Notes: generated by a model not told the origin, from the letters alone. DNA of 38,375 nt from an uncultured Pseudomonadota bacterium (GCA_946480245.1 CAMLIZ010000030.1:1-38375); one strand, 5' to 3'; positions 1 to 8,219 are shown, numbered from the stretch's first letter. Numbers and translations: made by a program.

Positions 1-715
1 GCACCGCGGCGCTGCCGTTGCCGTCGGTCCAGCTGAGCATCAACAGTGCGCCGTCCGGCCCGGCGGCCAGCGCCAGCGGCGTCTCCATTGCCGGCAGCGC
101 GGGCGTGGCCATCAGCGTGAGCACCGGCGCGCAGGCGTTCTCTGGCGTGGGGCGGAACACGCGTGGGTCGTAGTCGCCGGGCTGCGGCGTTTCGGTGCGC
201 AGGGGGCGGCCGGTGAGGCGCGCCAGGCGGCCGCTGTTGCGCTCCAGCGCCCACACGCCGCCGTCGGCCGCGGGCGCCAGCCGCCATGGTGTGAAGCCGG
301 CCAGCGACACGGTGGCGTCGGCCCAGCGGCCACGCAGGTCGTGCAGGCGCACGGCCGGCGGCACGGCGGCCGGCAGCGCGATGTACAGCACGCCGTCGGG
401 GCCGGCGCACAGGTCGGAGGGCGTGCTGTCGAGCGTGAGCAGCGTGGCTTCGTCGGGCAGCAGGCTCTTCACGCGCACGCTGCCCGAGGCTGCGTCCCAG
501 CGCGCCACGCATTCGAGCGCGTCGATCGCGCGCGGCACGCTTTCCAGCGCGCCCTGTGCCACTGCAAACGCATCGGCGGCGGCCAGCACCGGCACCAGCG
601 TGCGTTCGGAGGCCAGGCGCAGCACACGGCAGCCGTCGTCCCACAGCGCGTGCTGCACGGCGGGGAAGTGCGCGGCTTCGCCGAGCATCCAGAAGCGCAG
701 GCCGTTGGCGTCCAT
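1..715 (-). CDS. eCIS tail protein with propeller-like N-terminus (3' end outside window)
   Basis: The open frame starts at an ATG that shares its A with the stop codon of the upstream baseplate J gene (TGATG) and stays open for 238 codons to the window edge, so the C-terminus is missing. The sequence has short beta-rich repeats of the NHL or propeller kind, with phrases such as DLCAGPDGVLYIALP, RLAPAADGGVWALE and LALAAGPDGALLMLSW. Proteins of this kind, usually annotated as phage tail protein (TIGR02242-like), follow the TIGR02243 baseplate protein in many eCIS loci. Position and coupling suggest a baseplate-periphery or fibre-linked component, comparable in position to Afp12 or Afp13. The family assignment is from memory of such loci; the repeat pattern and coupling are seen directly. 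Confidence 0.75.
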   Translation of the reverse strand, partial: MDANGLRFWMLGEAAHFPAVQHALWDDGCRVLRLASERTLVPVLAAADAFAVAQGALESVPRAIDALECVARWDAASGSVRVKSLLPDEATLLTLDSTPSDLCAGPDGVLYIALPAAVPPAVRLHDLRGRWADATVSLAGFTPWRLAPAADGGVWALERNSGRLARLTGRPLRTETPQPGDYDPRVFRPTPENACAPVLTLMATPALPAMETPLALAAGPDGALLMLSWTDGNGSAAV

Positions 716-2982
716 CAGCACAGCTCCGGTACCACCGGCACCGCCACCGCATTGGCGTCGGCAAACGGATTGGGCAGCGCGCGCAGGTCGGTGGGCGCGT
801 CGGGCCCGTCCACCGCCACCACCGACAGCAGCTCGGGCAACTGCCACGGCTGCAGCGTGAGCACCTGTGCGCCGTCGGCCGCCACGCTGGGCAGCGCCTG
901 CCAGTCGTCGCCGCTGCGCTGGAACAGGCGCAGCCCGTGCAGCTCGTCCACCCCGGGCACGCGCGACACCTCCACCTCCAGCTCGCGGCTGCGCACCGCA
1001 CGGCCCAGCGGCCAGCCTTGCGCGTCCAGCCCGCCGGGCGACAGCGGCCACAGCAGGCGGCGCAGGGCCTCGCGCACGTCGAGCAGCACCTGGTCGCGCG
1101 CAAAGCCGTCGCGCAGGGCCACCGCCACCGACACGCCGATGGCCACGTAGTCGCAGCCGATCACGTACAGCTCGGTGGCCAATGGCGTGCGCGCGCTCAG
1201 GTACGCATGCAGGCGCTCGATGAACGGCCGGTCGGGCCGCGGGTTGGGCGCCGGCGCCAGCGCCGCGGCGGGCAGCGCGAGCACGCTCACGACGCCGGGC
1301 ACGTTGAAGCGCCGGTCACGTGGCTTGAAGCGCGGCAGCACCTCCACGCGGCCCACCTCCACTGCGGGCGCGTCGAGCGCGAGGCGGCGGTAGTCCTCCT
1401 CGGTGACGGCGCGGTCGCGGTGGCGCAGCAGTGCGGGGATGCGCCGCTCGGCGGCGGGCAGGGTCTCGGCGTCTTCGCCGCCGGCCAGGGCCAGCGGCTG
1501 CAGCACCTTCAGTGCCGGCGCGGGCAGGCCGTCGATGCGGCGTGCGTTCAACTCGGCCAGCGCGTCGGGCGGCAGGTTGCCGGCGCGGCCGCCGCCGAAG
1601 CGGCCCTGTGCCAGGCGCACGCGCATGCCGGGCTCGGGCACTTTGCCGCGCACGCCGTCGCCGAAGCGCAGCGTGCCGGCTTCGGCATCGAGCTCGAACG
1701 CGGTGGCGTCGCGCGCCACGTTGGGGTCGGCGCTGATCGCGGCCAGGTCGTCCACCCAGCTCCACGGCTGGTAGCCGCGGCCGGGCGACTCCACCTCGAT
1801 GCGCAGCGTGCCGGGCTCCACCGAGCCCTGCGGCAGCGTGAACTGCTGGTCCGCCGCGCCATTGGACACGCCGAGCACGCGGCCCGCGAGCGTGATGCGC
1901 TGGTCGATCTGCACCGCGTTCAACCCGAGCCACGCGAGCGGCAGGTGCTGCACCAGCTGCCCCGGTTGCGGGCGCAGGCGCAGCCAGGCCACGAGGCGGG
2001 CCGCGCGATCGGGGTCGTCCAGCCGCGGCGGTGCGTCGCCCACGCCGGCATGCGGGTTCTCGCCTACGTCGTTGCTGGGGGCCCAGATCAGGCTTTCGTC
2101 GGGCAGCTGCAGGCGCAGCGTGCCGGCGCGCGCCAGCCCGTTGCTGCTGTCGGTGCCGGGCTGCACGGGCAGCGTGAGGTAGTCGGTGTCGAAGGCCGTC
2201 TTGCCGCGCGTGGTGATCTCCCACAGCACCGGCACCGGCGTGGGGTTGCTCACGTCCTCGAACAGTGCGGGCGGCTTCAATGCGGGCACCACGCCCATCG
2301 ACAGCAGCGGCGGCAGGCCGGCGTCGCCGCCGCCGAGCGCCGAGCGCACCGCGTCGTTGGTGGCCGGCTGCTGCTCCGGCTTGGGTGCGCGCGGTGCCAG
2401 CAGCGCGATCCACAGCGCGCGGTCTGCGCTTTGCGCGAACACGTCCACGCCCTCGGGCACGGCGCGCCCTTGCGCGAACACCGGCGTGGTCTCGTAGGCC
2501 TTGAGCGCACCGCTGATGCGATGGATGCGCGCCAGCCCTTGCAGCATGTCGCTGCGCTTGGCCGCTTCGGCGCTGGCCAGGCTGCGCTTGATGTAGGCCT
2601 CGCCGGTCACCGGCAGCACCGTGGTCTCGGCCAGGGTCTCGAACGGCAGCGCCGCCTTCACGCTGCCGTAGGGCGCCAGCGTGTGCGCGGCCAGCTCGGT
2701 GTCCTGCGCAAAGGCCAGGCTCACGATGCCGCGCGCCGGCAGCGCGGGCTTGAGCCCCATGCCGAGCAACTTGAGGAACACGAGGCGCTGCCGTTCGGGC
2801 ACGAGGTTGGCGCGGTACAGCAGCGCGTCGCCGAGCCACGCGAACAGCTCGATCAGCGTGCGGCCGGGGTCGCCCAGGCGCGGGTTGGTCCACTCCGGCG
2901 TGTGCGCCGGAATGCGTGCGATCAGCTCCTCCACCAGGTCGTCGAAGCGCCGGTCGTCGAGGGAGGGGGGCAGGAGCGGCAT
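715..2982 (-). CDS. Putative baseplate assembly protein, gpJ/gp6-like (TIGR02243 type)
   Basis: This 755-residue protein is the large wedge component of a contractile tail baseplate, the Afp11/gpJ equivalent. The N-terminus is characteristic: RRFDDLVEELIARIPAHTPEW, then DPGRTLIELFAWLGDALLYR and an NLVPERQRLVFLKLLGMGL stretch. The C-terminal half carries the baseplate-J segment (FGDGVRGKVPEPGMRVR, GRAGNLPPDALAELN, VTEEDYRRLALDAP), and its length matches the family. The ATG lies 5 bp after the gp25 stop, and the downstream tail gene is coupled by TGATG. In known systems gp25 and J-like proteins together form the wedges around the hub, which agrees with their adjacency here. The identification is firm as to family; the exact Afp counterpart is inferred. 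Confidence 0.93.
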   Translation of the reverse strand: MPLLPPSLDDRRFDDLVEELIARIPAHTPEWTNPRLGDPGRTLIELFAWLGDALLYRANLVPERQRLVFLKLLGMGLKPALPARGIVSLAFAQDTELAAHTLAPYGSVKAALPFETLAETTVLPVTGEAYIKRSLASAEAAKRSDMLQGLARIHRISGALKAYETTPVFAQGRAVPEGVDVFAQSADRALWIALLAPRAPKPEQQPATNDAVRSALGGGDAGLPPLLSMGVVPALKPPALFEDVSNPTPVPVLWEITTRGKTAFDTDYLTLPVQPGTDSSNGLARAGTLRLQLPDESLIWAPSNDVGENPHAGVGDAPPRLDDPDRAARLVAWLRLRPQPGQLVQHLPLAWLGLNAVQIDQRITLAGRVLGVSNGAADQQFTLPQGSVEPGTLRIEVESPGRGYQPWSWVDDLAAISADPNVARDATAFELDAEAGTLRFGDGVRGKVPEPGMRVRLAQGRFGGGRAGNLPPDALAELNARRIDGLPAPALKVLQPLALAGGEDAETLPAAERRIPALLRHRDRAVTEEDYRRLALDAPAVEVGRVEVLPRFKPRDRRFNVPGVVSVLALPAAALAPAPNPRPDRPFIERLHAYLSARTPLATELYVIGCDYVAIGVSVAVALRDGFARDQVLLDVREALRRLLWPLSPGGLDAQGWPLGRAVRSRELEVEVSRVPGVDELHGLRLFQRSGDDWQALPSVAADGAQVLTLQPWQLPELLSVVAVDGPDAPTDLRALPNPFADANAVAVPVVPELC

Positions 2983-2987
2983 GGCGT

Positions 2988-3371
2988 TCAGCCTTCCAGG
3001 TCAACCGTGACGTTCATCGCGCCGGGCTCGCCGGTGCGCGCAAGGCGATAGGCGATCTCCACGCGCACCTGGCTGGCCGCGCCCGCCACCTCCCACACCT
3101 CCACCGCGTCGAGCAGGATGCGGCGCTCCCAGCGCGTGAGCGAATCGCGCACGAGGTCGCGCATCTCGCGCCGCGTGGCCACGGTGTTGGGCTCGTGGAG
3201 CAGCCGGTCCAGCCCGCCGCCGAACTCGGGGCGCATCAGCTGCTCCGCGGGGCGCGTGCTGAGGATGATGCGGATGCCGTCACGCACGCTGGTGGCGAGA
3301 TCGGGCCAGGCGATGGCGCCGTGCGCGTCGGGCAGGGGGAGCAGGGGCCAGCCGAGGAGCGGGCGGGTCAT
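2988..3371 (-). CDS. gp25/GPW-like baseplate wedge protein
   Basis: This 127-residue protein matches the gpW/gp25 family, the small wedge protein that holds the sheath to the baseplate and corresponds to Afp9. Diagnostic segments are SVRDGIRIILSTRPAEQLMRPEFGGGL, where the EQLMRPEFG core is the family hallmark, then LLHEPN and a C-terminal beta-rich part ending GAMNVTVDLEG. The reading frame is open further upstream, but the ATG at 3371 is preceded by a clear AGGAAGGAG site seven bases away, and the upstream extension is Arg/Ala-rich without family similarity, so the shorter start is preferred. It follows a hairpin-rich spacer and precedes the J-like gene by 5 bp. Confidence 0.93.
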   Translation of the reverse strand: MTRPLLGWPLLPLPDAHGAIAWPDLATSVRDGIRIILSTRPAEQLMRPEFGGGLDRLLHEPNTVATRREMRDLVRDSLTRWERRILLDAVEVWEVAGAASQVRVEIAYRLARTGEPGAMNVTVDLEG

Positions 3372-3728
3372 GTCGGCTCCTTCCTTGTTGAGGCGTGGAG
3401 CGGCAAGGCCGGGGCGGGCACTCGCGGCGGCTCCACTGCGGCGGCCTCGGCTGCGCCGAGGCTTCCCTGCGCTGCTCGCTCCGCGAGGGCGGCCGCGGTG
3501 GCTTCGGCTCCGGGCCTGAACGGCCCGGCCCATAAATCCTCCTCGCCGGTCCGGCTGCGCCGGACTGCCCCTCGCTGCACTGTGCTGCTCGGCGCTCGCA
3601 CAGGCGCCCCCACGAGTGCCCGCCCCCGCCTTGCAACACCGCCAGTGGCATGCGGAGGTTTGAATTCACCCGTGCCACACCACCGACCGCAGCCTTGCTC
3701 ACACCAACCGTCGAGCTTCATCACGCCA
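3372..3728. repeat. Non-coding spacer with four tandem hairpins (3444-3565)
   Basis: No credible gene lies in these 357 bp. Frames that stay open are Arg/Ala-rich, lack family similarity and overlap the gp25 start. Four perfect inverted repeats sit in 122 bp: GCCTCGG-CTGCG-CCGAGGC at 3444-3462, CTCGC-TCC-GCGAG at 3475-3487, CCGGGCC-TGAAC-GGCCCGG at 3510-3528 and GTCCGG-CTGCG-CCGGAC at 3549-3565. Two share the loop CTGCG. Elsewhere the operon has gaps of under 60 bp or overlaps, so this spacer is exceptional. It could be an mRNA-processing or attenuation element, or a cluster of dispersed palindromic repeats; no T-run follows any stem on the transcribed strand. Nothing recognisable is seen in 3566-3728 apart from the upstream gene's end. 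Confidence 0.7.
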
Positions 3729-5294
3729 TCACTCCTTGGGTGGAACCTTCGGGAACGGCAGGCAGATCTTCATGAAGAAGAGCCAGCCGAACGCGAGGTT
3801 GAACAGCGTGAGAAAGATGTTCAGCACGATGAACGCGCAGATCGTGATGATCGGAATGTTGAAACCGCAGATCCACGTGAGGCCCAGGTTGCTGCTCTTG
3901 CCCTTGCCGTCCATCAGGTCCTTGGTGGCGCCGGACAACAGGCTCTGCAGCGACGGCGGCACCACGAACGCGACGTTCGGCTTCAAGGCCTTGAGCAGGT
4001 TCTTGTCGCCCGGGTCGGGCAGCGGTATCTGCACCGGCGGCGCGCCCGCGCCCTCGTACCAGGCCGCGATCACGAAGGGGTCGCTGGGCTCGCTCCACAC
4101 GATGCGCGCCGGGCAGGCAGCTTCGGGCTTCAGGCGCACGAACGCGCGCAGCTGGTAGTGCGCGTCGGGCTCGTCGAAGCGGCCGGCCTTGCCCTTCATC
4201 GTGGCGAAGCGCGACTGCATCGCGGTGTGCAATGCAGCGGCCAGGCGTTGCGCGTCGCTGGCGTTCATCGCCGGCCAGGACTCGGGCATCTCCACGCCGC
4301 CGCTGACGCTGCCTTGTGCGATGAGCACGGTGTTGGCCTGCGTGACGAATTCGTCGGCACGCACCGTGCGGTGCTGCGTTTCACCGCTGCGCAGCTTCAG
4401 CGGCAGCTGCAATGCATGCAGCGCCTGCAGGATGGCGCCGCCTTGCGGCCCGAAGGCATCGAACTCGCTGGCCAGCTGGCGCAGCAGCAGCACGAAGCGG
4501 CGCAGCGTGGTGTCGGTGCCGGGGTTCTCGCTCTCGGTCAGCCAGCTGGCGCTCAGCGTCTGCCCGGCGCGCGGCAGCGCCATGGCCTCGCCGCGCAGGC
4601 CTTCCACCAGGTGATCGCGAAACGCGCTGGAGTGCGGCCCGAAATCCACGCCGTCGGCGATGCCGAAGCTGGCGTCCTGCTCGCTCAGCTCGCTGCTCAC
4701 CGTCGGCACGACGCCGTAGTACAGCGTCTGCTGCGCGGCGGCGCACACATCCGGTGGCGCGATGTACAGCGGGATCACGTGCTCCTCGAGCAGGCTGTCC
4801 GAGTTCTCGCGCACGAAGCCGACCAACTGCCGGTCGATGCTGGCCACGCCGCTCAGCACACGCCCGGTGCGCAGTGCGGGCGCCGGGTCGGCGTCGGGCC
4901 CGCCCACGCGCGCCAGCGGCACCCATCCGCGGATGCGGCCGTTCGAGCGCATCCAGCCTTCGGCCTGGCCGGTGGCTCCCACGCGCCGCAGCACGAGGCC
5001 CGCGGCCTGCACGCGCGCGGGGTCGATGCGCGGCTCGCCGGCGATGTCGCACCAGGCCTCGATCAGCGCCACATGGAACTGGCGCTGGATCGGCTGGAAC
5101 AGCTTCAGCGTGCCGTGCGCGTCGCTGGCCTGCGCGCGCAGGCTGCGCAGCCGCGCGGCGCCCGGCGTGCTGCTGCGCAGGTCGTCCAGTGTGGCGGCGA
5201 TGAAATCGTCGTCACTGCGCTGCAACAGCCAGGGCTGGCGCAGGCGGCCCAGCGCGCGCGGGGCGCTGATGACGACGGGGTGATGCGTGCTCAT
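3729..5294 (-). CDS. Conserved eCIS-locus protein with hydrophobic C-terminal membrane segment
   Basis: The protein has 521 residues and no enzyme motif I recognise. Residues 1 to about 470 look soluble and mixed alpha/beta. The last 50 residues contain a strongly hydrophobic stretch (about 476-512: ICGFNIPIITICAFIVLNIF, then LTLFNLAFGWLFFMKIC) ending in a short Pro/Lys tail, enough for one long or two short transmembrane helices. Similar large proteins with this C-terminal signature occur beside spike and gp25 genes in other eCIS loci, as far as I recall, without an assigned function. Its place between spike and gp25 genes suggests baseplate proximity, so it could tie the particle to the inner membrane; that is inference. 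It starts 7 bp after the spike gene and is followed by the hairpin spacer. Confidence 0.8.
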   Translation of the reverse strand: MSTHHPVVISAPRALGRLRQPWLLQRSDDDFIAATLDDLRSSTPGAARLRSLRAQASDAHGTLKLFQPIQRQFHVALIEAWCDIAGEPRIDPARVQAAGLVLRRVGATGQAEGWMRSNGRIRGWVPLARVGGPDADPAPALRTGRVLSGVASIDRQLVGFVRENSDSLLEEHVIPLYIAPPDVCAAAQQTLYYGVVPTVSSELSEQDASFGIADGVDFGPHSSAFRDHLVEGLRGEAMALPRAGQTLSASWLTESENPGTDTTLRRFVLLLRQLASEFDAFGPQGGAILQALHALQLPLKLRSGETQHRTVRADEFVTQANTVLIAQGSVSGGVEMPESWPAMNASDAQRLAAALHTAMQSRFATMKGKAGRFDEPDAHYQLRAFVRLKPEAACPARIVWSEPSDPFVIAAWYEGAGAPPVQIPLPDPGDKNLLKALKPNVAFVVPPSLQSLLSGATKDLMDGKGKSSNLGLTWICGFNIPIITICAFIVLNIFLTLFNLAFGWLFFMKICLPFPKVPPKE

Positions 5295-5301
5295 GCCGGC
5301 C

Positions 5302-5994
5302 TCACCAGACGTTGCCCGCGCCGGGCGTGTAGCTGCTGCTGATCACGGCGTTGGTCTGCAGCACCGCGCACTTCACGATGCCGGAGAAATCCGCGATCGC
5401 GGAATCCACCTTCACCATGCCGGCCTGCACCTCCACGTTGGCCGCCTGCACGCTCACCTTGGCGGCGGCTTGCACGGTGATGCCGGCGCTGGCCAGCGTG
5501 ATGCTGTTGCCGTTGCTGTCCTGCAGCGTCACCTCGCCCGGGCCGTCCTTCAACGTGAGCTTGCAGCCACCGGGCGTTTCGAGCTGCAGCGTCTCCTGGC
5601 CGCTCTGGTCGTCCAGCGTGATCACGATGCCGTTCTTCGAGGTGATGCGCTTGTAGCGGTTGACGCCACCACTTTCGATGGCCGCCGGCGGCGTGGCCGC
5701 GCCGTTCCACAGGCCACCCACGATCAGCGGGTGGCGCGGGTCGCCCTGCACGAACACCACCAGCACCTCGTCGCCCACGTCGGGCAGGAAGAAGGTGCCG
5801 CGGTTGTCGCCGGCAAACGGCGCCACCACGCGCGCCCACATCGGCGCGTCCTGCTGCGCCACGTCGTCGAACGCCGCCAGACGCACCTGCACGCGGCTGC
5901 GCTGCTCGGGGTCGTCCAGCGACACCACGGTGGCCAGCAGACCGCCTTGGGCCCAGGCTGGCGGTGCGGCGGGGAAGACGAGGTCGCGCTTCAT
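5302..5994 (-). CDS. Spike protein, phage baseplate assembly protein V/gp5-like
   Basis: This 230-residue protein is the central spike below the tube. The N-terminal OB-fold part contains GLLATVVSLDDPEQRSRVQV and VGDEVLVVFVQGDPRHPLIVGGLWNG, typical of the gpV/gp5/VgrG C-terminal family. The second half is a repetitive, Val/Thr/Asp-rich region (GIVITLDDQSGQETLQLE through KVSVQAANVEVQ) expected to form a trimeric beta-helix, ending TPGAGNVW. The ATG at 5994 overlaps the hub stop as ATGA, so hub and spike are translationally coupled but not fused, whereas Afp8 and VgrG combine both. No PAAR tip domain is present. A longer frame in the same phase exists upstream but lies inside the hub gene and is Arg-rich. 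Confidence 0.92.
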   Translation of the reverse strand: MKRDLVFPAAPPAWAQGGLLATVVSLDDPEQRSRVQVRLAAFDDVAQQDAPMWARVVAPFAGDNRGTFFLPDVGDEVLVVFVQGDPRHPLIVGGLWNGAATPPAAIESGGVNRYKRITSKNGIVITLDDQSGQETLQLETPGGCKLTLKDGPGEVTLQDSNGNSITLASAGITVQAAAKVSVQAANVEVQAGMVKVDSAIADFSGIVKCAVLQTNAVISSSYTPGAGNVW

Positions 5995-7079
5995 CCCTGC
6001 CCCAGGTAGGCGCACTCGGCGCTGAACTCGGTGCGGTAGCCCTGCTGCATGTCGAACAGGTGGCAGGCCCGCACCACGTAGTAGGTGTTGTCGAACTGCG
6101 GCGAGATGCCGGCCAGGCGCACGTTGCTGCCCACGCGCAATTGCGCATTGCCTTCGGCCAGCCCGTCGGCGCGCACGAAGCGGCGCGCACGCTGGTCGAA
6201 CGCGGCTTCGGCCACGGCCTGTGCCTCGTCGTTGGAGAACACGGCGGGCCCCGCCAGATGCTCGCTGCGTTCGCCGAACACCTGCTGCGCCCAGGCCGTG
6301 CCGCTTCGGCCCTGGCCGGGCCCCGCATGCGCGATCGCGCTGGCCTCGCCCTTCACGGCCGAGCCGTCCTTGGCGTTCCAGCCGGCCACCGTGACGGCGG
6401 TGGCCTGGTGTGCCAGGTCGGCGCTCAGCCGCACGCGCGCCAGCTGGCTGTACAGCGTGAGATCGATGGTGCCGCGTTGCACGTCCTTGCGCGGCGACAC
6501 CTGCAGCTGCGTGCCCACCACCTGCAGGTCGGCGTCGAAGCGCGCGAGCAGGCGGCGCAGGAAGCCGAGGTCGGTCTCGTCCAGCTGCGCCCAGGTGGCG
6601 CTCGGGCTGGCGAGGCCGCTCACGCTGGCGGTGAGGCCGAGGCCCTGGGCCACCGCGTTCACCACGTCGGCCGGCGTCATGTCGGTGTACACGGCGCTGC
6701 GCCGTGCGCGGCGCGCGGCGGTGAGCTTGTCTTCGGCCAGCACCACGAGCTCGGGCGGGGCACCGTAGCGGCACACCATCTCGAGCGCGCTCACCTGGCC
6801 CTTGAAGATCTCGCGCGGCGCGGCCTCGTCGCCCGCGTACACGCCGAGCTCGGCGCCGAGCGTGAGGCTGGAGCTGCTGTCGAAGGCCATCTCGGCGCGG
6901 CCGCCGCCGGTGGCCACCCAGTTGGTGACATGCAGCTCCAGCGTGCTCAGGCCGCCCTCGCTCTCCTCCATCTTCATCGCGGTGAGCAAGGTGGACAGGC
7001 GTTCGTCCTCCTGCCCGGCAATGCGCAGGCTGGGGCGGGCGCTGAAGATCGCGGAGCGGCTGACGCTGGTTTCGGGCAT
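5991..7079 (-). CDS. Tail hub protein, phage late control D/gp27-like
   Basis: This 362-residue protein corresponds to the hub half of VgrG/Afp8 (phage late control gene D family), the trimeric ring joining tube to spike. Typical segments are the N-terminal strand region with LSTLELHVTNW, then FDSSSSLTLGAELGVYAG and EIFKGQVSALEM, a second barrel starting YTDMTPADVVNAVAQGLGL, then WAQLDETDLGFLRRLLARFDADLQVVGTQLQV and a C-terminal VRLAGISPQFDNTYYVVRACHLFD. It begins 19 bp after the 54-residue protein and overlaps the spike gene by 4 bp (ATGA). Confidence 0.93.
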   Translation of the reverse strand: MPETSVSRSAIFSARPSLRIAGQEDERLSTLLTAMKMEESEGGLSTLELHVTNWVATGGGRAEMAFDSSSSLTLGAELGVYAGDEAAPREIFKGQVSALEMVCRYGAPPELVVLAEDKLTAARRARRSAVYTDMTPADVVNAVAQGLGLTASVSGLASPSATWAQLDETDLGFLRRLLARFDADLQVVGTQLQVSPRKDVQRGTIDLTLYSQLARVRLSADLAHQATAVTVAGWNAKDGSAVKGEASAIAHAGPGQGRSGTAWAQQVFGERSEHLAGPAVFSNDEAQAVAEAAFDQRARRFVRADGLAEGNAQLRVGSNVRLAGISPQFDNTYYVVRACHLFDMQQGYRTEFSAECAYLGQG

Positions 7080-7098
7080 GGCGTGTCGGTGGGCTGGC

Positions 7099-7263
7099 TC
7101 AGCGGTCGCTCACGCGCTCGTCGCGCGCGGCCTTCAGTTGCAGCGCCTCGTCGAGCTGGGCGGCCAGGTTCTGCGCCGGCGCTTGCGGCGGCTGCGGCGC
7201 CGCGCCGTCGGCACGCGGTTCGCGGTCGATGTCGGCAGTGACTTCCTCGAACGTGATCGGCAT
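7099..7263 (-). CDS. Small eCIS-locus protein (54 aa, DUF5908-like)
   Basis: A short frame translates as MPITFEEVTADIDREP, a Pro/Ala/Gln-rich linker, then NLAAQLDEALQLKAARDERV and SDR. The ATG is 3 bp after the stop of the CIS tube gene and the stop is 19 bp before the hub start, so it fits neatly in the operon. Very small proteins that start MPI-, have a low-complexity middle and a charged helical end are found at this place in eCIS loci (DUF5908; Afp6 is in a similar position). The match is by layout and general pattern, not by close sequence identity. The C-terminal part is predicted helical and could cap or chaperone the tube initiator or hub; the role is unknown. Confidence 0.75.
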   Translation of the reverse strand: MPITFEEVTADIDREPRADGAAPQPPQAPAQNLAAQLDEALQLKAARDERVSDR

Positions 7264-7266
7264 GGT

Positions 7267-8214
7267 TCAACTCCCGAAATTGATGCGGCCGTGCAGGTCG
7301 GCGCCTGCGCCCACGTCGGCGCTCAAGCTGCCGCCGGCCTGCACCACCGCGCGCCCGCCGGGCCCGAAGCTGGCAGCGCCCGCCACGCGCGGTGCGGGCA
7401 GCAGGCTGGCACGCGCTTCGACCACGCTCACGCCGGCCACCGGCGGGCTGATGCGCAGGGCGGCGAACGACGGCCCGGCAGTGGCGGTGAGCGCAGCGCC
7501 GAGGCTGAAGCCCGCGCCGGCCGACGCACCCGCGCCGGCCGAGAAATCGGCCGCGGCGGCGAGGCTCACGCTGCCGCCCACCGACAGCGACGCACCGGCC
7601 GCAAAGCGCAAGCTGGCCGCGCCGTTGAAGCTGGCGATCGAGCGCGCCGCGCGCGGGTCGCCCAGCGCATTGGCCACGTCGGCCGCGCCGGCGCCGGGCG
7701 CGGCGGCCACCGGTTCGGCCTGCGCGCTGCGGTCCACCGCTGGCGCGGGGCTCTTGTTGCTCTGGAACTCCACCTCCTGGCTGGCCAGCGTGAGGTTGAT
7801 GCTGGAGCGCAGCGGCACGCCGGTGGCGGAGAAGAAGTCGATCGTCTCCTTGAACTGCTCGACCACGCCCTTGAAGCTGTAGGTGCCCCAGCCGAACTCC
7901 ACCTTCGGCGCGAACTTCTTCGTGCCGTCGCGCGCGGGCTCCAGCAATGCGGTGATGTTGGCCGTCACGTCGCGCACCGAGTTGCCGGTCTCGGTGGTGT
8001 CGAACACCAGCGTCATCGTCAGCTTGGCGCTGCTCTTCTTGACGAACTGGCGCGCGCCGTTGTTGCCGTTGCGGTCGTCGAACTCGTTGCTGATCGTGTA
8101 GTCGAGCGACGCGGGGTTGAACTGCACCGCGAAGGGCGCACCGCCCGCGCCGTTGCCGTCCAGGATCTTGAAGGTGGCCGAGGCCACGGTGGGTGCGTCG
8201 GGCAGCCAGGCCAT
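7267..8214 (-). CDS. CIS tube/LysM-type protein (Afp7-like) with Ala/Gly/Ser-rich tail
   Basis: The 315-residue protein has an N-terminal contractile-injection-system tube domain (about 10-150): TFKILDGNGAGGAPFAVQFN, NPASLDYTISNEF, then KLTMTLVFDTTETGNSVRDV and PKVEFGWGTYSFKGVVEQF. These are conserved in Afp7/gp53-like proteins that join the tube to the hub. Residues 178-214 resemble a degenerate LysM module (ADVANALGDPRAARSIASFN...), which is the normal C-terminal domain. About 100 extra residues follow, built almost only of Ala, Gly, Ser and Val, unusual for the family. The ATG at 8214 is chosen because family similarity begins there and it lies 5 bp after the second tube gene's stop; longer in-phase frames lie inside that gene. 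Confidence 0.9.
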   Translation of the reverse strand: MAWLPDAPTVASATFKILDGNGAGGAPFAVQFNPASLDYTISNEFDDRNGNNGARQFVKKSSAKLTMTLVFDTTETGNSVRDVTANITALLEPARDGTKKFAPKVEFGWGTYSFKGVVEQFKETIDFFSATGVPLRSSINLTLASQEVEFQSNKSPAPAVDRSAQAEPVAAAPGAGAADVANALGDPRAARSIASFNGAASLRFAAGASLSVGGSVSLAAAADFSAGAGASAGAGFSLGAALTATAGPSFAALRISPPVAGVSVVEARASLLPAPRVAGAASFGPGGRAVVQAGGSLSADVGAGADLHGRINFGS

Positions 8215-8219
8215 GCGCG

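Noticed and set aside
3662..3677. TGGCACG on the minus strand in the hairpin spacer, resembling a -24 RpoN element
   Set aside because: The base pair expected at -12 (GC) is absent at the right spacing, so it fails the key test for a sigma54 promoter.
3280..3724. Minus-strand frames across the hairpin spacer (118 and 140 codons)
   Set aside because: They overlap the gp25 start, are Arg/Ala/Pro-rich, and their sequence is dictated by the inverted repeats.
556..5342. Very long plus-strand open frames (about 830 and 808 codons) opposite the eCIS genes
   Set aside because: They are antisense to J-like, gp25 and membrane-protein genes with clear family motifs. Their translations are His/Gln/Arg/Ala-rich with no domain, as expected from a high-GC complement.
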